Positions 12,265-23,985 of a DNA stretch of 64,000 nucleotides are shown piece after piece. The notes under the pieces were generated by a model, which saw nothing but the letters and a program-made list of their open reading frames with translations, searched no databases and had not been told where the DNA came from. How positions within the stretch are numbered: the first letter of the stretch is position 1; each line of letters starts with the position of its first letter. Source of the stretch: Angiostrongylus vasorum (lineage: Eukaryota > Nematoda > Chromadorea > Rhabditida > Metastrongylidae); NCBI GenBank assembly GCA_018806985.1, contig JADANN010000302.1, forward strand, positions 2,054,001 to 2,118,000. Reading direction: 5' to 3'. Position numbers and translations under genes: made by a program.

Positions 12265-12400
12265 TGATTTCGACTACGGCCTCAGCTCATTTGGTTTCAA
12301 TGACAATTTATGCTCCACAGATCATTCCCGTGGGCCAGTGATTGCTGATAGCAACGATAGAATGAAACATGGCCGAAAGAAGGACAAAACAAGGTGCTTG
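12265..12400. repeat. Degenerate SINE-D tail
   Basis: CTCAGCTCATTTGGTTTCAA and TCCCGTGGGCCAGTGATTGC match the inverted tail of SINE-D. Confidence 0.4.
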
Positions 12401-12449
12401 GTTGGTATGGTGGATAGCACGTGGGTTTGCGGCAATGCTAATCGCGAAC

Positions 12450-13455
12450 TCGAAAGCCACCAGAGCTCCCGAGTTCTGACCATGTCTCAGCATAGTTGTT
12501 GCATTTTTATTACTCAGCAAATATTCTATGTTTAGCAAAAGCCTAATTGTAGACTAAATTTAATATTTGCTCGTTAGGAAGACTCATCGCTTCCGTGTTA
12601 AAGGACTCAGAGTATTTGTATTTAATTCACATATCTTGAGCAGAATGATTCCCACTCAGGTCAGAATTTTTAAAAAGTCGAAAGTCGTTCTTTTGAGTTT
12701 CGGCTTCGATAGTTCTGGTGTCGGTGCTACTCACTTACTAATGTACTGCATCACGTCAAGGTGGTGTTGATGCTCATTCGGCGATGGAATGACGGCCGGA
12801 TATGTTCCATGTTTTTGTGGCCGATTTTCATTTGATTGCTCTTCATCATCGTCTCATAGCTTTGTATACAAAGCACTTCAACAAGTCCAGTTCACAAATG
12901 AAACCCTACATGACAGATAATTTAAAAAAAAACTTAACCGATTGTTTGGTGTGGCATGATTCTTCCCGCTGCTATTCTATATATCCGTTCATTTTCATGC
13001 TGAGAACTCAACATAGTCGTTGAAGGAAATCCAGTATCAGCACAAATCGTGAACTTTCAGATAGGGACGTGGAGACGTTAATGACAATGAAAAGTAGCTT
13101 CATGAAATCCTTTTAGTATTTACTACTACTTAATGATCAGTACTAGTCATATTCATTTTTTGCAAAGAATCAGTTGAGATTCGAGAATCGCCGAGTCGAC
13201 TACTTATCATTGACAGCCATCCTCTACAGGTGGTTCGAAAGTCAACGACCACCAGATTTTTATTCTGTTTCCGTTATTCTTTTTTCAAAGAGATTTACTT
13301 TATAAATGACAATTTTCTATAGTTCCGTGAAATTCGATATTTTTCACTGGTCATACTTGAGTGTTTGCTATTTTAATAGTCTTAACAACTGCCATTTCAA
13401 TGTTTTAATTAAAATATCAATAGAAGAGTGATTTTTGTGAAGGTAAGTAAGTAAA
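12450..13455. other. No supported gene
   Basis: Only short chance frames and no repeats recognised, up to the hammerhead-family unit at 13460. Confidence 0.5.
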
Positions 13456-13459
13456 GCTA

Positions 13460-13640
13460 AAAGAGCGGCAACGAACCATCACATCGTGAGGAGGACCACC
13501 TGACGGTCATCGACTCGGACCATCGGCTTTGAAGAAGGCGAGAACGTCGGAACGTTAGCCGAATAAATTTTCTTATCAACAGTTCCCAGGATCGACTTTC
13601 TATTAACCTCGGCATTGGAATATGAATCCGTCGTTTTCTT
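13460..13640 (+). mobile_element. Hammerhead-family unit, + strand
   Basis: CACATCGTGAGGAGGACCAC, CATCGACTCGGACCATCGGC, the core, then CAGGATCGACTTTCTATTAA. The upstream flank recurs at 21455-21500 and 35330-35390. Confidence 0.55.
13523..13562 (+). ncRNA. Hammerhead-like motif with 6 bp helix I
   Basis: TCGGCT (13523-13528) pairs fully with AGCCGA (13557-13562) around a core TTGAAGA, hairpin GGC/GTC, and GGAACGTT. Two core bases differ from consensus (C3 to T, one A of GAAA to G), so it should be inactive. Confidence 0.5.
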
Positions 13641-13934
13641 ATCAACGTTGTGCTTACTTAATAATACAAGAAGGTGTTGAAAAAGTATTTACCTTTTTTT
13701 CACTGGTGCGAGTTTAAAAAGCTCAATCGTTTTGATTTGACACTGCATTGGATTCAAGGAGAAAACGAAGAGGTGGGAGAGACCGATATGGACATTTCAT
13801 ATTCCCTTATTGATTTTCTCGTAATGGAATTAATCTGATGTTCCAAAAATTCGAAAAATCTTGTCAATGCTATTTTTTCATAGTTTTCTTCCATTTCAAA
13901 GACCTTGTCTGTAGTTAGCATTTTATTTACTGTC

Positions 13935-14090
13935 TTTATTTTTCCTGCCAGTTTTTTAACTCTAACGGTACTATCGGCAATCACTGATCAACGAGAATGA
14001 TCTGGGCAGCACAAGTCCCCGGAGAGGGTAACAGCGGGTTCGAAGCGTTCTGAGTTTTGCAAATATCTCAGTATCATTGTATTCCACAGT
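13935..14090. repeat. Truncated SINE-D copy
   Basis: AACGGTACTATCGGCAATCA and GTTTTGCAAATATCTCAGTA match SINE-D. The middle is deleted. Confidence 0.55.
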
Positions 14091-14486
14091 ACTACTTTTT
14101 CGTCGTTTTCCCCCCAACATATGGAGTAATTGGTCTTTTGCTTCGAAATATGGTCGAGCTATTTATTTTCCTGTCCATTTCCTTCAAACAGTTTCGTTTA
14201 TGAATCTTTGTCTACAGTCTTTACTTGATAAGCGAGAGTTAATTACTGCAGTAGATGATCTTAAAACAATGACAATTAAATCTTTCCCGCATACATGTCT
14301 TTTCCTTTCCGTTGCTTTATAATATTCGTTTTGAGGATAATGGCTATGATGATAGAACTTCGGTGGAAACAGGAACCATGTTTTGTTGAACTGATTTCCG
14401 CCAGCGTTCTTCAAAAAACTGCGGCTGTGAAAGACAGCAAGAGTCAAAATGCAATAAATACCCTAAGTAACCAGTAAGTAGTAGTG

Positions 14487-14712
14487 GTGTACCTAGCCTA
14501 GTGGTTAGAGGGTACACTGGAATACACATTTGGTCACTGGCTTGTTCCTGTGCGCCAAGCTGAGCTATCTCGCTATCAATTCCGGGATTGGTAAATCATA
14601 AACCACTTATCTGAGAAGTTATTCTCTAGAGCAAACAAACAGTTAACCATTTCTACGACACTGCGAATGGAGTCGAATGCATGATGCATTGATTAACACT
14701 GTACACTCTACT
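14487..14712 (+). repeat. Diverged SINE-A copy
   Basis: TAGCCTAGTGGTTAGAGG head and GGAGTCGAATGCATGATGCA tail; the body is eroded. Confidence 0.5.
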
Positions 14713-15124
14713 GGGACCATTTTAGTAAATAACGACTCGCCCAACCCGTTATTTTTCGTTGCGTGAAGACTAATAGTGGACGTTTTCTATCATGAGCATC
14801 GTCTTCATATGTTCATTACGATGCAAAATCGCCTCCAGAACTCGTTTGTGTGGAATGTCGTCTCCTGAACCTATATTATAGTCGTGTCATCGTTAAGAAC
14901 ATGAATTCTTAGTGTTCGATGGCGCGGAAGCTGATCAGACAAACCAAGAAGAAAGAGGACAGAAGTGACATTTAAACTGAAGGAAAGGGTCGAGGACATA
15001 GATTTTTTTTAGAGATTTTCCAAACTGTTTCGAAGAATGTGGCTTACGCTATGGAAACAGGAGTATGTTACTTCGTCAAGGTAGCTTCCATTAAAACCCA
15101 TCGAGTGTCAGAACTAATTAAAAT

Positions 15125-15350
15125 GGCAAGGCATTCTGCGTTCGTCTACCTCTAGGAGATTCACATGCATTCGTGTCCATTCGTAGCACTGTTTGGATGG
15201 CTGAATGTATATCTGGTCTACACGGTAACTTGGTAGCCAATCGATGTTCCACATCAGTCTCCAGTTTTCCCACCAAATCTGGCACCAATTTGGTGTTCAT
15301 GGAGGCAGCAAGTGGTTTCATTAGCCTAGGATATGGAAACGGGTCAACAA
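15125..15350 (-). repeat. Diverged SINE-A copy, minus strand
   Basis: GGCTGAATGTATATCTGGTC and AATCTGGCACCAATTTGGTG correspond to the reversed body. Confidence 0.45.
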
Positions 15351-16050
15351 TCAGGTGTGTTTTACTGATCATCTCTAACCAGTACTCTGCGCGCACCTAT
15401 TCACTACAAGTAGCGTTGGTGAATCGCATTCTCGATGTCGTCCACATGATGTCATATTTCCTAATGACATTTTACAGAAGAGAAACTTCGTTCTAGTCAT
15501 ACGTTAATAAGGGGGATCAGCCCTCATACAACTACAGCAACCCATGCGATGATTGAAGAGAGTCCTTTCAATACGGAACTTTTTTGTTAACCGTATTCTA
15601 GTGATGATTTCCACCTCGCGCTGAGTAATATGGGCTTTGATGGAAGAGCTGGAAGAGTTACTGTTCCACTGTACGGTTCCTTTGTCTATTTTTTTTATTC
15701 TTTGTGAACAGTTACGGGGCGTGGCCAACAGTCCTTGATTCCATAAAGCCGAGCATTAAATTCGTGTCTTTCATTCTATCGTCTAATGTAAATACTGTAG
15801 TACTACTCGTCGGAAGAAAAACACTTTTATAACAGTCTGGCTAACGACAACGATTTCCTACTGATATTCCTCAGTACTCGCTCAACAACGAGAGCAGATT
15901 AATACGAAGAACTTGAGAGTGACAAATAGCCCTAGAATCAGAAGGTAACATTTGAATATCCTCTTCCGTTTCCACATGCGACATTTGCTTTTGTCGAGAG
16001 AACAATGTCGTTATGAAGTTTTTTTATAAGGTGGTCTGAAAATAAACACT

Positions 16051-16429
16051 TTTAACGAAGCTGAGATATTTGCAAAACTCTGGACCGCAGGTGCCTATGG
16101 TGAGGGAACGAACGCGCTATTGTCCTTTCCGGGGAGTAACGCGTTCACCACCACACCATGCAGGGTCCCTCGTTTCGCCTGTCTCTCAGGCTAGTTCTAT
16201 CGATCTTTTGCCATCAGCAATCACCCGTCAACGGGATTGCTCTGGGGAGCCCAAATCGACATTCATTGATGGCAAAAGATCGATAGAACTAGCTGAGAGA
16301 CAGGCGAAACGAAGGACCCGCATGGTGTGGTGGTGAACGCGTTACTCCTCGGAAAGGACAATAGCGCGTTCGTTCCCCACCATAGGCACCTGCGGTCCAG
16401 AGTTCTGCAAATATCTCAGCTTCGTTAAA
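16051..16429. repeat. Foldback SINE-D dimer (about 165 bp arms)
   Basis: Arms 16051-16216 and 16267-16429 are inverted copies joined by a 50 bp spacer. The spacer has the SINE-D tail signature AATCACCCGTCAACGGGATT. Same family as 895-1121 but with longer arms. Confidence 0.9.
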
Positions 16430-16434
16430 GTTAT

Positions 16435-17780
16435 ATTTCGCAATATTCCCTGCCATCAAAAAACAGTAGGCAGTACGTAGAAAGTTTAAAATTGTAAACA
16501 CTTTTATTTAAACTTCGCCTATCTCTTTTGTTAATAACAATGTGCTCTTAGTCTCATATGGATGAAGTTTAGATGTTCTAATGCCCAAACTGCTAAACTC
16601 CTTTCCATTCAGGACAATAGAAATTAGCATATCAGCAAATACTTTTCTTAGCGTCGCAATGCTGCGTTACGCAGTGAGAAATCCTAAAACTCCTTGACGC
16701 CATTGTGCCCTGACTACGGTGATGCCACCGAGTACGGTAGATGTTCAATTTTTTGCATGGAACCGCAACTTTTTGAGCATTGTACATAAGGAGACAATTA
16801 TTAAAATAAATGGTACTGAAACGGACACCAAAAATCACAGCAGTATGTAGTCGAAATAGTAAAGAGGTTAGCTAAACCAACAACTTTTTTCCTTCCAGAT
16901 TTTCATTACGTCGAGACAATTTTAGCCTTAAAAGATCATTTGCTGAACTAAAAGGCTTTGTTTCAGGGCATCAAGAAACGAATCATGGAGAAATCAACGT
17001 GAGGAATTTTTACTAATTTCGTTAACTCATTTTAAAAAATATTTTTCCGCTATTTATCGATTTTCTAGTGTAATTGCTGTCATCACTTTTAGCACCAGTA
17101 TCTTTTTGTGTTACTCTAGGCGAATAACGTTTTTTTTGTTACCGACCGTCATCGGAATCCCTAGCATTTACCCGTAACGCCCGATATGCATTGTTGTCAA
17201 TGCACAAAGTGTAAAAACTGCGGCCTCTTGCAAGTTTTCGAACTAACATATCCTATCTCATGAAGAATGTTATTAGTTCTTATGCAATTCATAGCAAATC
17301 AACGGTCTTTTGCCTAAAAGGTGTAATTTCTCTTATTCTGTTAAGTGGAAATTTTAATATCCTAGGGCTTACAAGCTTATATTTTTTCATTGTTAGTGTT
17401 ATAGCTGGCATTATTATTTTTTATCATTATTATTGGTATTGTTACTAATATTGTTATTGCATTGTTGCCTAAGAAATCCCCAGACTCAAATGGATGCAAG
17501 AAATTGTTTGACCTCAAGGATAGCTGTGTCCTTTCTAGATCATGTAGATTATATTTACGGCAATCGTGATCTGTTGGAAAATTTATGTTTAAGAAATCTG
17601 AAAGTAGCAAATTTGGTTGTAAAGAGATGAGTTGATCCGGAATAGAGAAGTCGTTTTCAGGAGAAGATTCAGCACAGTGACACAACTGAATCCTGAAACC
17701 CTCGAGACGGTGAAATCGAACAGTGAGTTCTGCTGTTCCTATAACTAACTAGTACCTTTTCTACTTTTTTTAATTTGATC
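16435..17780. other. No supported gene
   Basis: AT-rich. It holds an ATT-rich tract near 17395-17460 and otherwise nothing recognised. Confidence 0.5.
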
Positions 17781-17784
17781 CGCC

Positions 17785-18135
17785 TTCACGTCTACTGTGC
17801 GGATCCCAGCACTTCCTACATCAAATTCGTTTCGTCGCATCCACTGTCCACGAAGATCTTCCAACTTTAAGCGTGGCTTCGGTTGCTGCTTGTGGATTTC
17901 CATTTCATCTTGGATGTCGTAGAATACTGGTCAAGCAGTTCTCCCTGGAGTCCTGAGATAGCCGGGCTGGAGCGTTTCCAATTGGATTGCAGAGAGCTGC
18001 TTTTTTATGAGACAAGTCCGGCACCAATTTCACGACCCGAGAGGGACGAGATGCTTGATTGGCCCAGAGTGGAATCGAACTAGCACCATGGTCGTGATAA
18101 CGGACATCACTACCATTGTGCTACCCGTTCCTTTT
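17785..18135 (-). repeat. SINE-B copy, minus strand
   Basis: GTCTACTGTGCGGATCCCAG at the tail end and, on the minus strand, GGGTAGCACAATGGTAGTGA / GCTAGTTCGATTCCAC as the tRNA-like head. The longest copy seen. Confidence 0.8.
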
Positions 18136-18419
18136 ACTGGTACCCTGCTTGGGGAAATCACTGATGCAAAAGGCAATTAAAAATTATTGGGCAAAGTATT
18201 TCAGTTTTGTGCCAAAAAATATCCCTGCAAACACGTAGCATTTGAAAATTCTAGTGATTTTCATGCCGTTTATTTTCTTTTTAGTATTGAGGTTTTAAGC
18301 GACCAATATGTGTTTGGAGTAGGTTTAGCTCATCCGACTCCGTATCATTTGAAGTCATTTCAATATATAAATCCGTCTAAATCACATCCAAGTTAGCTCT
18401 TCGCCTGCGATCCTTTGAA

Positions 18420-18800
18420 TCTCATCCCTATTTCTCTTTCCCTTTTTATCTTTCTCGCTCGCTTTATCACATCTTTCTCTCCTTTCACTTCATCCGGTTT
18501 CTTTTTCCCTTTCTCTCTCCCTCTCCACCCTCTTTTCTCTATTTCTACCTCTTTCCTATCTTTCACTATATCTGCTTGTTTTTCCTTCATCTATCTCCTC
18601 CTCTCTCCATATCTTCTTCGCCGTCTCTTTCTCTTGCTTTTCCTTTCTCCCTCTCTCTATGTGTGTACTACTCCTTTTGTTCTTTCGCCCTCTCTCCCTT
18701 CTTCTCCCTTCCTTCCTTCCTTTCGCAATCTCTGCTATTTATTTTCCCTTGCCTTTCTTCTCTTGTTTCTCTCCAGTTTCGAATTGCTTTCTTTGTGCCA
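18420..18800. repeat. Polypyrimidine tract (CT-rich low complexity)
   Basis: Almost 400 bp of TCTCTC/CCTTCC/TTTCTC on the plus strand. It creates long open frames of Leu, Ser, Phe and Pro that are not genes. Confidence 0.85.
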
Positions 18801-19149
18801 TTACCAAACATAAACGAAGCATCTTTCACTTTTGTAACACTTTTTTTCTATTTTTTAATTAAACATTTATTTTCTCTTCTTTAAAGATGTATTTCTTATC
18901 CTTCCATAAGTACAATGATATTGACGCAAATGCATAGGATTATCTCAGACTGATTTTACCTCTACTTGGAGTACAGGTAAAATTTTCCCGTTGACTAATC
19001 GATATCACCTTCATGAGATGGGATGGATGAATGGATAGTGACAGCTATGATTGTTCGGCAACTACTATACATCCTGCAAAACCAGTTAGGAGGTGCGCCT
19101 GGCAGGAGTGAAAACATGGGGCTCATGATAATCTTCAACTAGTCAAGCA

Positions 19150-20290
19150 TGGTCTAAAAGAGGACCAAGAGAAGACGGAGAGGGGGGATGAGGCGCGTGA
19201 AAGAGTTAGGTTTTGTAGATCGACTGAGACTCTCGAAGCAATCAACGAAGCTTTCGAAATAAGGGAAGAAAACAGGAAAACGAACAAAACAGGTGATATC
19301 TATAAGAATACCTGTATCACCTGTAGTCCCGTTGATCGTCGACTGACTCGAGCAGGCGCCAGTAAATCTTCCATTTTTCCCTGTCGCGTGCAAGAGTAGC
19401 CCAGTGAGTTCTGCTTTTATCACCTGTCTGCATTATTTTGCAAGTTCGGACGCTAATTCTCGGTTACCTGCAGTTCGTGCGATTCCACGCTGGCGTATCA
19501 GCTCGAGAGTTTCTAGAGACAGACGTCTCTTGGTTACTTTGGAACTTCCAGCTTTCACAGCGCTAAAGTGAAGATGTTGAATGAGCCGATCCTATTCCTC
19601 GTCGATGTTATCGTCAACAGCATCTTCCCAACAGCCGACTTCGGCTTTTTGAATTTAGCGGCATTTTCTCCTTTCCGCGAGAAATAGCATCTTGAACGAA
19701 GGAGGCGATGGTCTGATCCCGTGTAGAATTTTGGGTCAACAGCGACATCGGTTAGGCAAAACCTTCTATTTACTATAATGTGGTCTATTTCGTTGTGGTA
19801 CTCTCCACTAGGAGAGTCCCACGTCCAACGTTGAGGCTGAGGCTTCTGGAATTGCGAGTTATTATGGATGTTCTTTGTCGTCATGATAAATTCAAAGAGC
19901 CGCTCACCCTGTTCGTTCTATTCTAATCCGTGGGTTCCAATGTGACGTTCTTCAGACGTTCTTCTTGGTCTAATTTCGGCGTTAAAATCTCAGTGATGAC
20001 CTTGAAGAATGCACCGTCTTACCTGTAGAACTTCTCCAAGTCCATATAAAACGCTTCGACTTCTTCTTTGTCATAGTTTGCTGTCGGCGCGTAAACGACG
20101 AAGATTGTCAAAGCCGGTGTTGATCCATATCTCTTCAATCGTAAACGCTCGATTCAGGTTGTTAGTTGTTCGAATAAGAATACCTATAAGAAAAAAAATC
20201 AGCACTGACGACGTTGCCTTCGACGTTAGTAGATCCTTTATTTTCGACTGCGTTCGAGTCAATTCGTAGCATCGTAGAGGTGATTAGATG
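19150..20290 (-). pseudogene. 5' fragment of the same RTE LINE family, minus strand
   Basis: Minus-strand frames give the endonuclease: [45 protein letters not shown], then DPKFYTGSDHRLLRSRCYFS (19555-19884 is open). GNRELASELAK follows from the linker before the reverse transcriptase. The DHIIV and SDHRLL motifs are the C-terminal catalytic part of APE-type endonucleases. The reverse transcriptase domain is absent and the frames are broken. Confidence 0.85.
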
Positions 20291-21400
20291 ACTATTAGCC
20301 TACACAATGCTTTGGAAGACCCATAGATCTAGGGAATCAGCATTTTTTATCCTCGCTGCCCTTTCCAGCATCAGTTTGCCGACCGAGGAACGATAAAAGA
20401 CTTGGTTGGCACCTGACGCAGGACAAAAACAAAGGGTACGTGTATTGCGGTACGCCACTAGCCACTGGGCCACAAGATGCATGTAGTCAACAGGAAGGCG
20501 GGCTGGAAATTGAAAACGTAGTCATTTTGTTCAGTCATGTTAGCTTACGTTAGTTTGTCGTATATGGCAATAATCCGCTACAATACCTTAACGAAATTCA
20601 GTGTAAAAAAACTCTCGGAGATTTTTGAATTAAGTAGATATCGAGAAGAAGGATTACAAATTTTTTCAAACTTCTGATGTAACTGTTTGACAGAAAAGGC
20701 CTGACAGAAGTTCTTGAGCATTACTCAGTAGCCATTTATCAGTTTAGATATAATGCCAAGTCATTTCTTATTTTGTTCTTTAAAGCACTTTGAACAACGA
20801 AAACATTTCTTATCTCTTCAAGAGAAAACACCGCTTTAACAGCAGAAACCGCCCTGGAAGCTTGAAAAACTCAATGAAAAGATGATGCTTTAAACAGGTC
20901 AGCAAAAAGGCCTAATTGGAGGAAACCACAGTGTGGAAAAGGAGAAGAAGTCGATATGAATGGTTTTTGGTTTCGTTCAGTGAGGCTTCTTCTTGTTAGG
21001 ACTTGCTTCTTCTCTCTTCTTTCAATAAGCTATTATGGAAAGGGATATGAAGGAGGAGCTGTGCAAAAAAATATGGCGTTCAGAGCACTCAGATAAATTA
21101 TCGACCAACTAGTAGAACTTAGCTCGCAGACAGTACTTTCCTATGCGACTGGAATGTTGGTTGACACCTTAGCTGAGAATTTTCAGCATAATTTACAGCA
21201 GATTCGAATGATATGACTTTCACACTCAAGGATAATATTTCAGTTCAGATCGATTTTAAGATATTGTCACCCCACATGGCAAGTAATGAAGTACCGACTA
21301 CTGCAGGACGCATTGCCTCCAGAAATGCAGTTTGTATAGGATGACAGCAGTAGATTAATTTCAGTGTTGTGTAATAGGCCACCGTCGAGTGAGATTCCAC
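20290..21400. other. No supported gene
   Basis: Possible weak SINE head near 20300-20480 on the minus strand (ACTTGGTTGGCACCTGACGC); otherwise unassigned. Confidence 0.4.
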
Positions 21401-21500
21401 ATTCGGTGCTCCAATCTATTGGATTCGACTCGGCTCGACTACGAACAACCACATCGCGAGAATGACCACTACTCTCATGGATTATCGTTTAAGACCATTC

Positions 21501-21538
21501 CGGCTATGAAAAAGCCGAAGACGTCGAAACGTCAGCCG
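21501..21538 (+). ncRNA. Hammerhead-like motif, decayed
   Basis: CGGCT (21501-21505) pairs with AGCCG (21534-21538) around ATGAAAA ... GAAACGTC. The 3' core is intact and the 5' core has two changes. Confidence 0.45.
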
Positions 21539-21879
21539 AATAACTCCCTTTTTATCAACTTCGTCCTATCTTGACCCAATAACGCCTCGTATGGACACTA
21601 TAGCGCCCATAGCGAACGCACACTATGTTGTCTATAGTCAGTTTAGTGGGTTTCTAGAGTTTTTTTTCTATTGCACTATGTATAGTTCGATAGCTAATCG
21701 AAAGCAGATCAATGTGATAGGTATGAAACTCGAAAAACCAACCTCCACACTTAATTGATGTTTTTACAGAAAAAAGAATATTCTGTCCGACAAGTTCATT
21801 TTGCGGCGATACACTCTGATATACATACTTCTAAAAAATACACTGTATGTTAAAGAATAGGCCTGCGAGAGAAGTCTTT

Positions 21880-22265
21880 ATGTGTTGTTTACTTACTTGG
21901 TATTTGAACGGCACGTCCTCAGTAGTTGTGCGGGCACCAGCATAATCACCTGTTTTCGAAAAAAAATGCTAGTCAAGCCATTGTGGTTTTCTGGAATTCC
22001 GAGATCAGCCCGTCCAAAGTCTGGCCCAGGTTTTCACCACCACAGACAGTCGCAACCCTTGTGGATCAGAGGGAGATTTGTCACCATGCGACTTTGATAG
22101 CATGACGTTGGTGGGTCGTGTTATTGGTTTACTCTTGGCTAGGCTTCCTGATGGAAACGTCGGGCTCCTTCTCAACTTGTGAGACCCTGACAGGGGATGA
22201 ATCCCACATTGTACATCGCAGTCCGACATCCAGGAACACTTCCAGCAACGATGAGGCGGTAAACC
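21880..22265 (+). repeat. 380-bp repeat, copy 1
   Basis: Runs from GGTATTTGAACGGCACGTCC to CAGCAACGATGAGGCGGTAA. Contains GGATCAGAGGGAGATTTGTC and TTGGTTTACTCTTGGCTAGG, found in all copies. Confidence 0.85.
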
Positions 22266-22921
22266 GATTTCGTAAATTACAACGATCGTCGACCGAAATT
22301 AGGTGCACTCAGTTGCAGTAGATCCTCCGTGCACCTAGAAAACAAGCATGTAAAAGAGGGCACTGAACTAAACCATGTAAAAGATTTAAAAGACTTTTAA
22401 AAGAGAGAACCTATATACTTACTTGTTTCGTTAGCAGCAACATTCATACAACATGTCCTCACGTCTCCACCTTCTTCATATCCATTTTGGAGTGGTAGTT
22501 GATTGAAGGCGACTCTCACAGGCGGAAACATTAATCGTTGCGCAGTGGAAATGGATGATACGATCTACGATGGAAAACGAGAAACTGTAAAAAAAGGAAA
22601 GAAAGAAAGTCAAAATATCGGCTAATGAGGTGACACAAAATACTTATTGCAAATTCTTTCGCTCAATTTAGGACATGCTTCTTTTTTTTCCTCAGTAATG
22701 CTTTCAGAAGCGTCACGATCACTAACCAGCCAGAGTTCATCGATGGTTAAGTTCAGTCGCAGCCAAATTTGGACTCTAGAATTAAACCATTCATTAACTC
22801 ACAATAATAAACGGGTACCTCAAGGTTTTAAAACCACCGCACTTATCACTATCGAGAATGGCACTCATAGGCAACATAGACGGAACGATTTTCAATGAGA
22901 TTTCACAAACAATAAAGCTCT

Positions 22922-23195
22922 GGATGAAGCTCCCGGCGTTGATCAATCCATGTATTCTATTTCATTAAGCGTCGTTGGAGGTGACTGGATGCATATGTGG
23001 CCTTTACAACTCGCGGTGGCCTATCGATGCATCGAGCAGTGCTGCTATCCTCCCAGACAAGTCTGGCACGAATTTGCCGACTCCGGAGACGTGGAGGGCT
23101 TGGTGAGCTTGGGACGCGAGGATAGGTCCCATGTGTATTGCAGGGTGTCTCCGACCACTGCGATACTTGCGCCCCTCACAAACAATATGTAAAGA
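22922..23195 (-). repeat. SINE-A copy, minus strand, just upstream of the KCC start
   Basis: GGCGTTGATCAATCCATGTA, CATCGAGCAGTGCTGCTATC and CTTGGTGAGCTTGGGACGCG match the reversed family. Confidence 0.8.
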
Positions 23196-23329
23196 GATTG
23201 GATGCTACTATATATTTTGTTATATTCATGGGTGTACACTAGGTAAATAATGTAGCGGAAGATTCACGATTACTACTCTGATCTCTTCAATTGCCACGTC
23301 TTCCTGCCCTAGTGTGAAATTAATGAGGA

Positions 23330-23640
23330 TGGATATCTAGTACCAGCGGGTCCTCCCTTCCAAAAACAAACATGCTATTTCGTCGGCGAACAATCGCACA
23401 GCATCACAGACAAGATAATATCTGAACACTTGAGGAACCTTCCGGCAGTTTTCATAAGCCCACTGGCTCGGCTTTTTTACACGTCATTTTTCCGAATGCA
23501 AGGTTCCTACTTGTGGTAGAGTAGCAAGAGCGTGGTGTTGTTCAAGAGGACTGACCGGCACGATACCGGCAAGTATCATCCAATGTGCTTGCTTTCACTA
23601 GAACAAAGCATCAAACAATGAAGGATTTCATCCAAATTTG
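23330..23640 (+). pseudogene. Short reverse transcriptase fragment of the RTE LINE family
   Basis: Nucleotide and frame similarity to 30130-30340: a degraded copy of the stretch encoding the SEHL(K/R)NLPPV-like segment and the GDP-x-YRP region just after it. It lies about 150 bp upstream of the KCC start and is full of stops. Confidence 0.65.
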
Positions 23641-23779
23641 TAAGAAAAGTTGCCGCAAATTCTGAAAGGTAGCAACTTTCACTTGTAATCGTTTTAACGA
23701 TTTTTGACATTTTCTTTCCAGTGTATTTTTTCCCTTTGATTCTGATCTCTCGGTGTTATCTGTTTTTCTTAAACTATTC

Positions 23780-23792
23780 ACTTTTATAGCAA
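23780..23792 (+). promoter_or_regulatory. Possible spliced-leader (trans-splice) acceptor before the KCC start
   Basis: A T-rich stretch ending CTTTTATAG (23781-23789) lies 3 nt before ATG 23793. Nematode genes often take a spliced leader a few bases before the start. Alternatively it is a cis acceptor for a further 5' exon, or the real acceptor is TTTACAG at 23859-23865, which would make exon 1 an internal exon starting at 23866. Confidence 0.4.
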
Positions 23793-23985
23793 ATGCGAGC
23801 GGACCACTTGATTCGATTGGTGAAGAGATCCCGGAGAAATTATAAAGGAAGTCGCAAATTTACAGCCACCTTTGGTCATCTGGCACTTTATAAACAGCAT
23901 GGAGAAGATGAACATCAGGCGTCGTTCATTTCCGCCTATACCACACCCGGCCCGATGGAACGCGCCACCAGCAATCACAAAAAAG
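23793..23985 (+). CDS. kcc: KCC exon 1: cytosolic N-terminus
   Basis: Residues 1-64. Contains [12 protein letters not shown], equivalent to the N(L/M)ALFEEE segment ahead of TM1 in KCCs. The exon ends AAAAG|GTCGAT, leaving one G to begin a Glu codon. The basic stretch before GHLALYK is not recognisable and may be 5' UTR or intron if TTTACAG at 23865 is the true acceptor. Confidence 0.65.

Noticed and set aside
18415..18884. Overlapping long frames of Leu/Ser/Phe/Pro
   Set aside because: Produced by the CT-rich low-complexity tract.
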